From NCBI RefSeq assembly GCF_002214525.1, contig NZ_CP015104.1, positions 496,001 to 560,000 on the forward strand: a stretch of 64,000 bases of DNA, written 5' to 3'. The stretch is from Thermococcus sp. P6. GTDB taxonomy: Archaea > Methanobacteriota_B > Thermococci > Thermococcales > Thermococcaceae. The position numbers and the translations under genes were made by a program. The notes below the pieces were generated by a model, which saw nothing but the letters and a program-made list of their open reading frames with translations, was not told the DNA's origin and made no database searches. Shown piece by piece: positions 20,748 through 29,721 of this stretch; the first letter of the stretch is position 1; every line of letters starts with the position of its first letter.

Positions 20748-21568
20748 TCGGGTTCCTCCGCGAGGGTTTTCAGGTAGTCGAGAAGCTCCCCAACGCTCGG
20801 CAAAACCAGATCCGGCTTTATCCCGGTTTTCTCAACGTCCGCAAGGGTGTTCACTCCCGTCAGAACCATCACCGCCTTCATGCCGAAGCGTCTGGCGAAA
20901 AGGATGTCGGTGTCGAGCCTGTCGCCCACCATCCAGATCTCTTCCCTCCCCTTCGAGTTTAGCACGCTCCTGAGGACCTCGTATGCCGGTTCGTTGGGCT
21001 TTCCTATTATGAGGGGTTCCACCCCCGTTGAGGCCTTCAGGGCGGCTATTATCGAGCCAGCCCCCGGGAGAATGCCTTCTTCGGCAGGATAGGTCGTGTC
21101 CGGGTTCGTCCCTATGAACTTCGCCCCGTTCCTTATCGCCAGACAGCCGTACTTCAGTTTCTCGTAGGTCAGTTCTGGATCGAGACCCACCACGACGTAG
21201 TTTACGTCCCTCCAGAGGCCATTTCTGGCGTCTTCAAGACTTATGATGCCCCAGCCAAGTTTTTCCATCTCCCTGTGGAGCCCTTCACCACCGATGACGA
21301 AGACCTTCCCGGGCCGTAGGTGCCTCTCCATGTACAGCCTCGTCGCCAGACCCGAGGTGATTATGATGTCCCCGGGGACCTCTATGCCCATCCTTTCGAG
21401 CTTTTCCCTGTACATCCGGGCATCCCTTGTGGAGTTGTTCGTGAGAAAGATGAAGGGAATGCCCTTTTCTCTGAGGAAACTTACGAGCTCCTTGGCTCCT
21501 TCAACCGGCTCGTTTCCGCGGTAGAGAACGCCGTCCATGTCGAAGACGATACCGATATCCTTCAGCAT
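20744..21568 (-). CDS. HAD-superfamily phosphatase, NagD/PGP-like (subfamily IIA)
   Basis: A 274-residue HAD phosphatase. Motif I is FDMDGVLYRG (Asp nucleophile near residue 10), motif II FLTNNST, and motif IV VGDRLDTD. It resembles 4-nitrophenylphosphatase/NagD and phosphoglycolate or sugar-phosphate phosphatases; the substrate is not determined. No Shine-Dalgarno is visible before ATG 21568, while a TATA box (CTTTTAAACC, about 21588-21597) lies about 25 bases upstream, so this mRNA is probably leaderless. Confidence 0.88.
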   Translation of the reverse strand: MLKDIGIVFDMDGVLYRGNEPVEGAKELVSFLREKGIPFIFLTNNSTRDARMYREKLERMGIEVPGDIIITSGLATRLYMERHLRPGKVFVIGGEGLHREMEKLGWGIISLEDARNGLWRDVNYVVVGLDPELTYEKLKYGCLAIRNGAKFIGTNPDTTYPAEEGILPGAGSIIAALKASTGVEPLIIGKPNEPAYEVLRSVLNSKGREEIWMVGDRLDTDILFARRFGMKAVMVLTGVNTLADVEKTGIKPDLVLPSVGELLDYLKTLAEEPE

Positions 21569-21598
21569 GGGAAAAGAATTGGGTGAAGGTTTAAAAGT

Positions 21599-22192
21599 TC
21601 ATTGCTCCGCGTTGAATTCCACGTTGACTATGACTTTATCGGTCTGGCACTCGTTTCCCGCTTCCCGGGAAAACTTAACCGTCACCGAGACCCTGAGAAT
21701 TTCGTCCTCCTTCATGGGCTCCGTCAGGAGTTCTACCTCCGTTCCGTTCAGCTCCCTTAGGCTCTTCCCCTTTACGGAATCGATGCTCCACGAATCGTTG
21801 CCCAGATAGACCTTAAGTTCCTCAATCGTCAGATAACCGCTCAGCTCTCCGACGTTGGGGGTGTTATCCACTTCCTCTTCCGCCGAGCTCATGCCGTCCT
21901 CGAGGTCCTCGATGTCGAAAACCATCGCCAGCCTTGAAACGTCCACCTCACCGCGGTTCTTGACGTAAAAGGTGAACGTCCTTTCGTCCCCGGGCTTTAG
22001 GTCCGAAAATTCGAAAAGCTTCAGGTCGTCGTAGAACCTGTTTCCGTCCTTGCTTATCCCTATGTCGAACTCCCCGGAGCCGAACTCGTTGCCCTGAGAT
22101 TTAGCAACGTCCGTGAAGATCGATCTCGCCGGGGCTGAGAGCACCAGCAGAGTCGCGAGGATGCCAACTGCTACAACTGTCTCGTATCTCAT
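21599..22192 (-). CDS. TasA/CalY-like secreted protein
   Basis: A 197-residue protein with an N-terminal signal peptide (about residues 5-24) followed by FTDVAKSQGNEFGSGEFDIG, the pattern after the cleavage site in TasA/camelysin (CalY) proteins, which have SipW-type signal peptides. The rest is a beta-rich domain. TasA homologues assemble into biofilm filaments in bacteria and bundling pili in some archaea, so a surface fibre subunit is plausible. Two N-glycosylation sequons (NDS, NGT) are present. GGGTGATG precedes ATG 22192; TATA AATTTATAAATA is about 45 bases upstream. No dedicated signal peptidase is adjacent. Confidence 0.8.
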   Translation of the reverse strand: MRYETVVAVGILATLLVLSAPARSIFTDVAKSQGNEFGSGEFDIGISKDGNRFYDDLKLFEFSDLKPGDERTFTFYVKNRGEVDVSRLAMVFDIEDLEDGMSSAEEEVDNTPNVGELSGYLTIEELKVYLGNDSWSIDSVKGKSLRELNGTEVELLTEPMKEDEILRVSVTVKFSREAGNECQTDKVIVNVEFNAEQ

Positions 22193-22388
22193 ATAGCATC
22201 ACCCAAGGAAGTAATTCAAGAGAAGTACCATTTTTTATTTATAAATTTTTCTAAAGAAAGTAATAATCAAGCTCAAAACATTAGGAGCAAATGAATACTA
22301 AGCTACAGAATAAAATATGTAGATCAATAAAAACCCTCAAATGGCGAAGTACAAAAAGAACTGCTAAAATCTCCAAATTCACTCATAA

Positions 22389-23372
22389 TCATCTGACGTT
22401 CACGTTGAGCTTCAGACTCTGTATGGTGCCGTTTATGGCCTCGAGGATAAGGTTCCTCGCCTCGGTTTCCGCGTAGTTGCCGTCCGCAGGGGCAGGGGGG
22501 AGTTCGGGCAGGTCATCCTTGAAGAGCAGGAACCACAGCTGCCACCTTCCGGGTTTCTCTATGCTGAAGGTGTAATTGGTCTCCCACTGGGGAGTCCAGT
22601 TGCCCTCAACATTCACAGGAACGGGGGGGAGGGTGACGTTGAGCGTGTCCATCAGGTACATGCTGTGGATGTGAGTTTGATTGGTGCTGGAATCATAGGT
22701 CAGGTTGACGAGCCATATCTGGACGTAGTAGGTAACGTTTCTATATTCGTGGTTGACTATGCCGATGATTACCGTTCCGTTCTCCCCGGCGAAGAGCTCC
22801 GTCGGATAATCGGCGGCCTTTCCTCCCGGGCCGAGGATGTAAAATTCGGTGAACTTTTCCCCGGGTTTTGGATGGGTTATGACATACCCAAGCGTGGCTA
22901 TTGAAGAGAGGATGGCTATGATGAGAACCACCGTTAGAGCTTTGTCAAGCCTGCTTGATTTCTCCCATTCGAGCTCCTCTTTTATTCTCTCGAGGCTTAT
23001 CCCCGGAATCCATGGGTTAACGGCGCTGGCCCTTCTATAAATCCCGGCGATGGAGAAAAGGATGTTAAAGGCCGTTAAACTGACGAGAATGGGCGTTAGC
23101 CTTATCCCCCAGGGGGTGTAGTTAAGGGCAAGGCCTATGAGGGGAACTATGGCAATGCTGAGGCCAAAACTCAGGGCGAGCCTCTCGATGTTGTCGAGCT
23201 CCTTCCTCTCGGGAAAGAGGGCGGTTATAAAGGCATAGCCCGGAAAGAAGAGGACGAAGGCCAGTCCGAGGACTTTTCTAAATAAGTTGTCAGGGTATAG
23301 GAGAATGAGAAGATCTAGGATGATTGAGAGCAAGATGATGGTTATTAAATCCCAGTAATCCCTGAGTTCCAT
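22389..23372 (-). CDS. DUF1616 membrane glycoprotein
   Basis: A 327-residue DUF1616 protein. Four membrane segments occupy residues 8-110, a fifth lies near 138-162, and an extracellular C-terminal domain of about 160 residues follows. The outer domain has about eight N-x-S/T sequons (NGT, NVT, NLT, NQT, NVT, NWT, NYT, NGT), which predict heavy N-glycosylation. Family function is unknown; members occur near surface-layer and glycan genes in archaea. The RBS GGTGGTCAC precedes ATG 23372. Confidence 0.8.
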   Translation of the reverse strand: MELRDYWDLITIILLSIILDLLILLYPDNLFRKVLGLAFVLFFPGYAFITALFPERKELDNIERLALSFGLSIAIVPLIGLALNYTPWGIRLTPILVSLTAFNILFSIAGIYRRASAVNPWIPGISLERIKEELEWEKSSRLDKALTVVLIIAILSSIATLGYVITHPKPGEKFTEFYILGPGGKAADYPTELFAGENGTVIIGIVNHEYRNVTYYVQIWLVNLTYDSSTNQTHIHSMYLMDTLNVTLPPVPVNVEGNWTPQWETNYTFSIEKPGRWQLWFLLFKDDLPELPPAPADGNYAETEARNLILEAINGTIQSLKLNVNVR

Positions 23373-23403
23373 GTGACCACCATCACTGAAAGGAGGAGTG
23401 ACT

Positions 23404-23592
23404 TTAAATTCTTTTGCCCCCTTTCAGTTTCCGGGCCCTTTCTTTTATCCTCAGGTATTCTTCCTTTGACAGGGGAAAGTTCACTGCGTTTTCAAGGAGG
23501 GCATTTATGAACTCCGCCTGCCGTCTGCTCCAGATTTCATTCGGGGTTTTCCTGAGCCACTCCAAGTAGAGCTTTATGAATTCAAAGCTCAC
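23404..23592 (-). CDS. Small helical protein, 62 aa
   Basis: A 62-residue basic, helix-rich protein of no family I recognise (starts MSFEFIKLYLEWLRKTP, ends LKGGKRI). The GTG start at 23592 overlaps the stop of the membrane gene before it (GTGA), with GGGCGGGTGA acting as RBS, so translation is coupled. Last gene of a three-gene leftward operon; presumably a cytoplasmic partner of the membrane proteins. Confidence 0.55.
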   Translation of the reverse strand: MSFEFIKLYLEWLRKTPNEIWSRRQAEFINALLENAVNFPLSKEEYLRIKERARKLKGGKRI

Positions 23593-23831
23593 CCGCCCAG
23601 AACCTCGTAGACCTTCTTCATGACTATTATGGCGAAGATGACCAGCAAGAGCTCCACGAGGGGCTTCAGGTTCTCCTTCTGCTCCCTGCTGAGGAAGAGG
23701 TTTCCGACTTCAAGGGTCATGAGAAGGCCTATAAGGGTTAGCGTGAGAAATACGTCGACGCTTTTCACAGCCAGAGCAGAGATAAGAACCCATGAGGAGA
23801 GGAAAAGCAATATGTAGTCCTCTACATCCAT
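23589..23831 (-). CDS. Small two- or three-segment membrane protein, 80 aa
   Basis: An 80-residue protein starting MDVEDYILLFLSSW with three hydrophobic segments separated by a charged loop (LSREQKENLKP). The ATG at 23831 overlaps the end of the preceding gene by ten bases. A longer in-frame extension to 23960 would lie wholly inside the preceding gene and looks non-coding. Function unknown; the neighbourhood suggests a complex with the 253-residue protein. Confidence 0.6.
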   Translation of the reverse strand: MDVEDYILLFLSSWVLISALAVKSVDVFLTLTLIGLLMTLEVGNLFLSREQKENLKPLVELLLVIFAIIVMKKVYEVLGG

Positions 23832-24583
23832 TTCGCAATGCCCCCAAGCTTCCTGGCCTTTATTTCTATGCCGTAGTCCTTTATAGAAAACTCCTCGCTC
23901 TCTATGACTTCTCCGGTCGCTTTTGCAAGGGCCAGAAGGATGGAGGAACACACGGGGCATGCGGTCTGGTTACAGCCCTCCACGTTTTTCCTGCATACAT
24001 TCATGTTTGTAGGCTTTACAACTATCCTAAACCCTCCTCCCTCTTCCTCATCTATAACCACTCCTCTGGCGAGATCGAATGCCCTTAAAACCGATGAGGC
24101 AACGCTTTCAACCGCTTTGTGGCCGCTACCATCGAGTGGAGCCTCGAAGTGCTCCTCAAACTTTTTGACCAGATCTGCTCCTGCTGGTCTTATCCGAAGG
24201 CCCATCTGCCTTTCATTGGCCACATTGGTGAGGAAGACCGTCTCCTCATCCATTCTTCCGAGGTCGAGGTCGAACTCTCTATGGAGTGGGATGAACGTCC
24301 CTCCCTCCGGCATGTTCTCATAGGGTGGTATGTATAAAGCGTTCCCCTCAAGGCCCAGGTCCCTTACCATATCCCGGAGCATTTCAGCATAGGGAAAAAC
24401 TAGGTTATCAAGGGCCTCTCTCCTTATGTATTCCTTTGATTTAAACGTTAGTATTACAAAACCCAGAAAAAGGCCCGCAAATCCGAGGTTAACCAAACTC
24501 TGGTTGGAATTTATCGCCCCGTAGATAAGCAGAGAAACCCCAATGCCACCCAGAGAAGCGCTTGCTATCTTCTCCACTTCCAT
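23822..24583 (-). CDS. Membrane-anchored protein with a four-Cys C-terminal motif
   Basis: A 253-residue protein with two N-terminal membrane helices (about residues 8-50) and a soluble cytoplasmic domain. Near the C-terminus is CRKNVEGCNQTACPVCSS, four cysteines with spacing suitable for an iron-sulfur cluster or zinc. Conserved-looking loops include YIPPYENMPEGGTFIPL. I do not recognise a named family. ATG 24583 follows GGGGGAGAATT; a start at 24631 would overlap the divergent promoter. It faces the MoxR-type operon and is probably co-regulated with it. Confidence 0.65.
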   Translation of the reverse strand: MEVEKIASASLGGIGVSLLIYGAINSNQSLVNLGFAGLFLGFVILTFKSKEYIRREALDNLVFPYAEMLRDMVRDLGLEGNALYIPPYENMPEGGTFIPLHREFDLDLGRMDEETVFLTNVANERQMGLRIRPAGADLVKKFEEHFEAPLDGSGHKAVESVASSVLRAFDLARGVVIDEEEGGGFRIVVKPTNMNVCRKNVEGCNQTACPVCSSILLALAKATGEVIESEEFSIKDYGIEIKARKLGGIAKWM

Positions 24584-24652
24584 AATTCTCCCCCAGTCAT
24601 TTGAAACCATTAACTTTAAAATGTTTATCATGGTCTTTTGAACTTGAGGAAA
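24584..24652. promoter_or_regulatory. Divergent promoter for the two surface-protein operons
   Basis: A single A/T-rich core (ACTTTAAAATG, about 24612-24623) reads as a TATA box on both strands, about 30-35 bases from the start at 24583 and about 35 from the start at 24653. A shared core suggests that the two operons compete for, or share, one promoter. Confidence 0.45.
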
Positions 24653-26497
24653 ATGAATAGGAGTATTGTTCCAATCATTCTCATACTTTTGGCCTTCAGC
24701 AGCTTTGGATCAGCCATGGAAAGGCATTTTGAATATGAAAAGGCCTATGAGAACGACAGGGGGATCTACATCTACTCCCAGGTTATTCTCTTCTATTCAG
24801 AAATGACCCTTGACAGGATAATCGCGGAGGACAACCAAAGCCTCTATTATGCCAATAATGTTGAAACAGAGCTCAACCTAACCCGGGAGGAGATAGAATT
24901 CTACAGGTCGTTTGGAATAAGGGCAAAGGTTGAAGATTATCTACCCACCTTCCTTGATCTCGGGAGGGGAATTAAGAGGATAGCCCTCGGCCAAAACCTC
25001 TTTCTGGAAAACATAGAGGAAGTTAGAGAGACTGGTGATTATCAGGCCTACATCAACGCGAGCTTAGGTCTGGAAATGATGGGCGAGGGAATTTCCAAAG
25101 CCGAGGGGGCCCTCACTAATATCGAGAATTTTGAGTTCGTTGACGAGGACAACAGCACCTTAAGGCTTGACACCTCATCCCTCAGGGAAAAGCTGGAGAA
25201 GATCAAGAAGATGTATTCCGGTTATGAGAGGGTTTTGAGCACCTATAAAGTTTTGCCTCCTGATTTCTTCCTTCTATACGCCTCCAACCTTAACCCCTTT
25301 GTCCAAGAAAACGTCACCTTTTACGGTTATGCACCCAACTTCACCACCGTCAACCTTCACATTGGAAACCTGACAGTTGTCCTTAATGTTAAGAACGATC
25401 GATTTTCCTTTGTCTATTCCTTCGATAGGATTGGTAACTACGAGGTCTTTGCAACCGGCATTAGGAACGGGAGCCTTGAGAGGTCCAACACTTTAAAAAT
25501 AAGCGTTTTGAGGATCCCCACACGGATAATCCTTTCCTCAGGTGAGAGTGCGTACATCAACCAGAGCGTGAATGTAAGGGGTGTTTTGCTGGATCATTAT
25601 GGAAACGCATTGGGCGGGGAAGAGCTTTTCGTTGAGTATGATCAGGGAAAGTTCAGGGTTTCAACCCTCGAGAACGGGGCTTTTTCCTTCAACGTTACCG
25701 CCCGTGAAAGCGGGAAAAAACTTCTGAACGTCAGCTATGCCGGGAGTGATGTCTATGCCGGAAGTTCGGCCTTTCTGAGCCTTACCTTCCTCAAGTATCC
25801 CGTTAGAATTGAGATAAAGACCGATAAAGAGAGCTTCAAGGTTGGGGAGGAGGTTAAGATACGCGGAACCGTTAGCGGGGTCAGAAGGGAGATTCCGGTT
25901 ATAGTTTACGTCGATGGCAAACCCCACGCAGAAGTTCATACAATGGGGGACTTTGAGGTTGACGTTGTCTTCAACGAAACCGGGGACCATGGGGTCTATG
26001 CCATCTTTCCGGGCGATGATTACTATGAGAGGGCCAGATCAAATACGATAACCCTTAAAATCGTAAGCTTTTCCCTTTTTGAGACCTTCCTAATCATTCT
26101 CATCGTAGCCCTCCTATTCGGGATAGCGTTCTTAGGTTACAGGCTCTACAGGAGGGCCCATAGAGGGATGAGCGATGAGGAGTTCGTAGCCCTCCTGAAG
26201 GCAATGGAGGAGGCTAAAAAGGATAAAGACGTTAGAAAGTTCAGGTCCCTAAGGGAGATGTACAGGGAGATTTACCACAAGCTCATCAGGCACTACGGCC
26301 TAAAGACCAGCTTAACGCCAAGGGAGCTCGTGAGCAGGTTGAAGGGGGAGAGCTTCGCCTACCATCTGGAAAAGATCACCACCATTTACGAGAGGCACTT
26401 CTATGGAAAGAAAATCCTCAGGAGAAGAGAAGTCTTGGAGTACCTCAGACACGTGGCCGGTTTCATAGTGTCTTTCATAGTGGGGGAGGAGCTATGA
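24653..26497 (+). CDS. Surface-anchored Ig-like protein with DUF4129-type C-terminus
   Basis: A 614-residue protein: signal peptide, a helical extracellular region (to about residue 200), at least two Ig/CARDB-like beta domains (about 290-470), a transmembrane helix near 475-500, and a cytoplasmic helical tail (GMSDEEFVALLKAMEEA to the end) resembling DUF4129. There are about twelve N-glycosylation sequons outside the membrane. DUF4129 proteins occur next to MoxR and DUF58 genes, as here. ATG 24653 follows TTGAGG; a TTG at 24638 is less likely. First gene of a five-gene operon. Confidence 0.75.
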   Translation: MNRSIVPIILILLAFSSFGSAMERHFEYEKAYENDRGIYIYSQVILFYSEMTLDRIIAEDNQSLYYANNVETELNLTREEIEFYRSFGIRAKVEDYLPTFLDLGRGIKRIALGQNLFLENIEEVRETGDYQAYINASLGLEMMGEGISKAEGALTNIENFEFVDEDNSTLRLDTSSLREKLEKIKKMYSGYERVLSTYKVLPPDFFLLYASNLNPFVQENVTFYGYAPNFTTVNLHIGNLTVVLNVKNDRFSFVYSFDRIGNYEVFATGIRNGSLERSNTLKISVLRIPTRIILSSGESAYINQSVNVRGVLLDHYGNALGGEELFVEYDQGKFRVSTLENGAFSFNVTARESGKKLLNVSYAGSDVYAGSSAFLSLTFLKYPVRIEIKTDKESFKVGEEVKIRGTVSGVRREIPVIVYVDGKPHAEVHTMGDFEVDVVFNETGDHGVYAIFPGDDYYERARSNTITLKIVSFSLFETFLIILIVALLFGIAFLGYRLYRRAHRGMSDEEFVALLKAMEEAKKDKDVRKFRSLREMYREIYHKLIRHYGLKTSLTPRELVSRLKGESFAYHLEKITTIYERHFYGKKILRRREVLEYLRHVAGFIVSFIVGEEL

Positions 26498-27504
26498 GGA
26501 GGGCGGTTTATGCGATAATGATTGCATTCGGGATTTTCATCCTCGTGATGCCACTGAGCGTTCCGGTATTCTACACCAGTGCGGATTTTAGCCTTTTCAA
26601 TACCGGATGGAACGGGGCTTCCAGCTTCGGGAAATTGCTCTACGAAGAAGCAGACGTCATACCCGTGATAACCCCCTTCAACTCCTTCGGCATAGGTGAG
26701 AGGACGGGCACTCTTTTAATTCTCGGGCCTGATCTTGGGTATTCTTCCGCTGAAATCGAGGAGGTAAAGAGGTTTTTAGATAACGGGGGAACCCTCGTTC
26801 TTATAGACGACTTTGGAACCGGAAACGATATTTTGAAAGGCCTGAACGTAACGGCCCGGTTTAGCGGCCTTCAACCTCTGGATGTGTTCTACTCGAAGAA
26901 CTACAACTTCCCGGAGCTCGTCAGGATAACCGATCCTCAGCTTGGCGTTGGGGTAGATAAGCTGATCCTCAACGTACCTTCCGTGATAGTGGGAGCGGAG
27001 GGCTCGATATACACGAGCAAAGTGGCCATTCTGGGAAACAATCCGAGGCAACTCCCGGTGATGAGCGAGCTCAGCTATGGCAACGGGAAGATAATCCTCT
27101 TCTCAGACCCGAGCGTTTTCATAAACGACATGTTCGATAGGAACGAACCGTTCATAAGGAACTTCGCAGGGTACATAAAATCTGATGTGGTTTACGTTGA
27201 TGAGGCCCATCACTCGAACTTCAACCCCTACGCCATGGGGACCGTCGTGATAAGAAGGAGCTTTGACAGGATGAAGGCCTTCTATGTGATACTGGGGGTG
27301 GCCGTTTTAGCCATAATCGTTGAGAGCGGCCTTGCTCTGGAGGGGGCGAAGAGATTTTTAAACCTCCTGCTGGGCAAGATTCTTAAGGAAGAAGGGAAAA
27401 GTCTGGATGAGGTTGTAGAAGAGCTGAAAAAAGAGGGTTATGATGAAAAGATCCTCAGGAAGATCGTAAAAGAGATGAAAACCGGTAAAAAACTGGGTGG
27501 TTAA
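26494..27504 (+). CDS. DUF4350 domain membrane protein
   Basis: A 336-residue protein with an N-terminal membrane anchor, a GATase/Rossmann-like extracytoplasmic domain typical of DUF4350 (ILGPDLGYSSAEIEEVKRFLDNGGTL), and a second membrane helix near residue 265 followed by a short cytoplasmic helical tail (EEGKSLDEVVEELKKEGYDEKI). DUF4350 is a usual partner of DUF4129, MoxR and DUF58. The start overlaps the preceding stop (ATGA). Confidence 0.8.
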   Translation: MRRAVYAIMIAFGIFILVMPLSVPVFYTSADFSLFNTGWNGASSFGKLLYEEADVIPVITPFNSFGIGERTGTLLILGPDLGYSSAEIEEVKRFLDNGGTLVLIDDFGTGNDILKGLNVTARFSGLQPLDVFYSKNYNFPELVRITDPQLGVGVDKLILNVPSVIVGAEGSIYTSKVAILGNNPRQLPVMSELSYGNGKIILFSDPSVFINDMFDRNEPFIRNFAGYIKSDVVYVDEAHHSNFNPYAMGTVVIRRSFDRMKAFYVILGVAVLAIIVESGLALEGAKRFLNLLLGKILKEEGKSLDEVVEELKKEGYDEKILRKIVKEMKTGKKLGG

Positions 27505-27505
27505 A

Positions 27506-28435
27506 ATGAATGGCAAAGAGTTCCTTGAAAAGCTTAAAGCTGAAATTCACAACGCCGTTGTTGGAAAGGACGAGGTTATAGAGCTTTTAGCAGTTGCACT
27601 TCTGGCTAGAGGGCATGTGATTCTGGAAGGTATACCCGGGGTCGCCAAGACCACCATAGCGAAGAGCTTTGCACAGGCTATTGGGCTCGAATTCTCGAGG
27701 ATCCAGCTCACTCCGGACCTTCTTCCGGCGGATATAGTTGGAACGGTCTACTACGATCAAAGAACTGGCCAGTTCAGGATAAAGAAGGGGCCAATATTCG
27801 CCAACGTCGTTCTGGCGGATGAGATAAACAGGGCCCAGCCGAAAACCCAGAGTGCTTTGCTCGAGGCCATGCAGGAAGGGCAGGTGACCATAGAGGGGAG
27901 AACACTTCCGCTACCAGAGCCTTTCCTCGTTATAGCAACCAAAAATCCCCTTGAGTTCGAAGGGGTTTACAATTTGCCAGAGGCACAGGTAGACAGGTTC
28001 ATGATGAACATAAAGGTCGGCTATCCGGATAGGGATGAGGAGCTCACCATGTTGCTCAGGAAGGACAGGGGGGAGTTTAGAGACGTGAAGCAGATCTTCA
28101 CCCCAAGCCAGATAGTGGCCATGATGGCACAGGTGAGGAAGGTAAAGACAAGCGAGGAGGTTTTGAGCTACCTCCACGAGATAATCACAAGAACCAGAAA
28201 GGATGAGAGGCTTCTCGTTGGAGCGTCCCCAAGGGCGGCCGAACATCTCCTTTACGCTGCCAAGGCCCTCGCCTTTCTGAGGGGCAGGGATTATACCCTA
28301 CCGGACGATGTGAAGGAGATGGCCGTGAGCGTTCTATCACACAGGCTTTTGATCAGGGCGGAGTACGAGCTTGAGGGGCTCAAAAGCGAGGACGTTGTAA
28401 GGGAGATCCTCGATGAGGTAGAGGTGCCAATATGA
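27506..28435 (+). CDS. MoxR family AAA+ ATPase
   Basis: A 309-residue MoxR ATPase. Walker A is GIPGVAKTT, Walker B VVLADEINRAQPKTQSALLEAMQEG, and the sensor region IATKNPLEFEGVYNLPEAQVDRF follows. MoxR proteins act as chaperones that help assemble or activate partner complexes, often with von Willebrand factor A domain proteins. GGGTGG precedes ATG 27506, one base after the preceding stop; a GTG at 27497 is part of that RBS. Confidence 0.93.
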   Translation: MNGKEFLEKLKAEIHNAVVGKDEVIELLAVALLARGHVILEGIPGVAKTTIAKSFAQAIGLEFSRIQLTPDLLPADIVGTVYYDQRTGQFRIKKGPIFANVVLADEINRAQPKTQSALLEAMQEGQVTIEGRTLPLPEPFLVIATKNPLEFEGVYNLPEAQVDRFMMNIKVGYPDRDEELTMLLRKDRGEFRDVKQIFTPSQIVAMMAQVRKVKTSEEVLSYLHEIITRTRKDERLLVGASPRAAEHLLYAAKALAFLRGRDYTLPDDVKEMAVSVLSHRLLIRAEYELEGLKSEDVVREILDEVEVPI

Positions 28436-29721
28436 AAAGGGAGGACCTTCTCTGGACGCTTTCCGGGGTGAGCTTCGCCCATGGCTACCTTGCCTCGAAC
28501 GTTTTCAGCGCCCTTTTTGGTCTGGGCCTTGCATTATACATTTTAAACGCAAGGAAGTTCGAGCCAAAGCTGGAAGTTAAGGTGGACTTTCCGGAGTCTG
28601 CCGAGGAGGGAAAACGGACGAAGGCAGTTGTGAAGGTTAAGAATCACGGAAGCGATGTGAAGATTAAATTTAAGTGTTCCAATCCGGCCATTAAGGTAGA
28701 AAATGACGGAAAGCTGATTCTGAAGGCCGGCGAGGAGAAGTTCATCGAGCTAAGCTTAACACCCAGGAAGAGGGGGGATCACGAGGTTTCACTTGGGCTG
28801 GAGGTTTACGACCCCAACGAGCTCTACTTTGAGGAGATTGATCTTGGAAGGAAAAAGCTCAGCGTGGTGCCTTCAGTGAACTCTATAAGGGAAGCGGCAA
28901 AGGAGGACTACAACTTAAGATTGGGTGAGATCTACAGAAAGAGCATCTTTCTGGGAATGGAAACGATAGAGCTCGAGGGCCTGAGGGAGTACCTGCCCGG
29001 GGATGACTTCAGAAGGATAGACTGGAAGGCAACTTCCCGCATCGGGGAGCTCATAGTTAGGGTCTTCATGAAGGAATGGGAGGGGAACGTCTACCTTGTT
29101 CTGGACTCAACGAGGGAGATGCGCAAGGGGCTGAGGAAGGCCAAGATAGATTATGCCTCAACCTTGGTCCTTCATCTCGCCACCGTACTTTTGAAGAAGA
29201 ACTACACGGTGGGGCTCATCGTATACACCGAGAACAACGTCAGAATCGTGAGGCCCTCTAAGGGCAGGGAACAGCTGAACAGGATAAGAAACGCGGTGAA
29301 GTTTAAACCCGAAAGGGGACTTAAGAGCCTGAAGAGTGACCTGGGCATAGAGTTCACCGGGAAGGGAAGGAGGTTCATGGAGAAGATCTTTCCAAGAAAA
29401 AGAAGGGGGCCAAGCGAGGCCCTCCTCGGTATCAAGGAACCCTCCTATCTCATACTCATAACGGATCTGATGGGGCACACTTCACTCCTCTACCGCCTGA
29501 CCTTAATGCTGAGGAAGAAGCACAGAATGATTATACTCTCCCCGAATCCGGTGCTCTTCTACGATGGGGAGCTCGATAAGGAAACCCTTAGGATCCTTTA
29601 TAGAAGGTACCTCGAGAGGGAGGAGACCGTTAAGAAGTTCAACACCATCGTGCCCACGATAGATCTAGGACCGGGTGACTATTTGAGGGAGATCATGAAG
29701 GAGCTGGAGATGGGAAGATGA
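28432..29721 (+). CDS. DUF58 protein with vWA-like fold
   Basis: A 429-residue DUF58 protein. It has two N-terminal hydrophobic segments, a beta-rich middle region (about 45-150), the family signature YLPGDDFRRIDWKATSR at about residues 185-201, and a vWA-like C-terminal domain starting YLVLDSTREM with a degenerate MIDAS (DSTRE). It partners MoxR. The start overlaps the MoxR stop (ATGA), indicating coupled translation. Confidence 0.9.
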   Translation: MKREDLLWTLSGVSFAHGYLASNVFSALFGLGLALYILNARKFEPKLEVKVDFPESAEEGKRTKAVVKVKNHGSDVKIKFKCSNPAIKVENDGKLILKAGEEKFIELSLTPRKRGDHEVSLGLEVYDPNELYFEEIDLGRKKLSVVPSVNSIREAAKEDYNLRLGEIYRKSIFLGMETIELEGLREYLPGDDFRRIDWKATSRIGELIVRVFMKEWEGNVYLVLDSTREMRKGLRKAKIDYASTLVLHLATVLLKKNYTVGLIVYTENNVRIVRPSKGREQLNRIRNAVKFKPERGLKSLKSDLGIEFTGKGRRFMEKIFPRKRRGPSEALLGIKEPSYLILITDLMGHTSLLYRLTLMLRKKHRMIILSPNPVLFYDGELDKETLRILYRRYLEREETVKKFNTIVPTIDLGPGDYLREIMKELEMGR

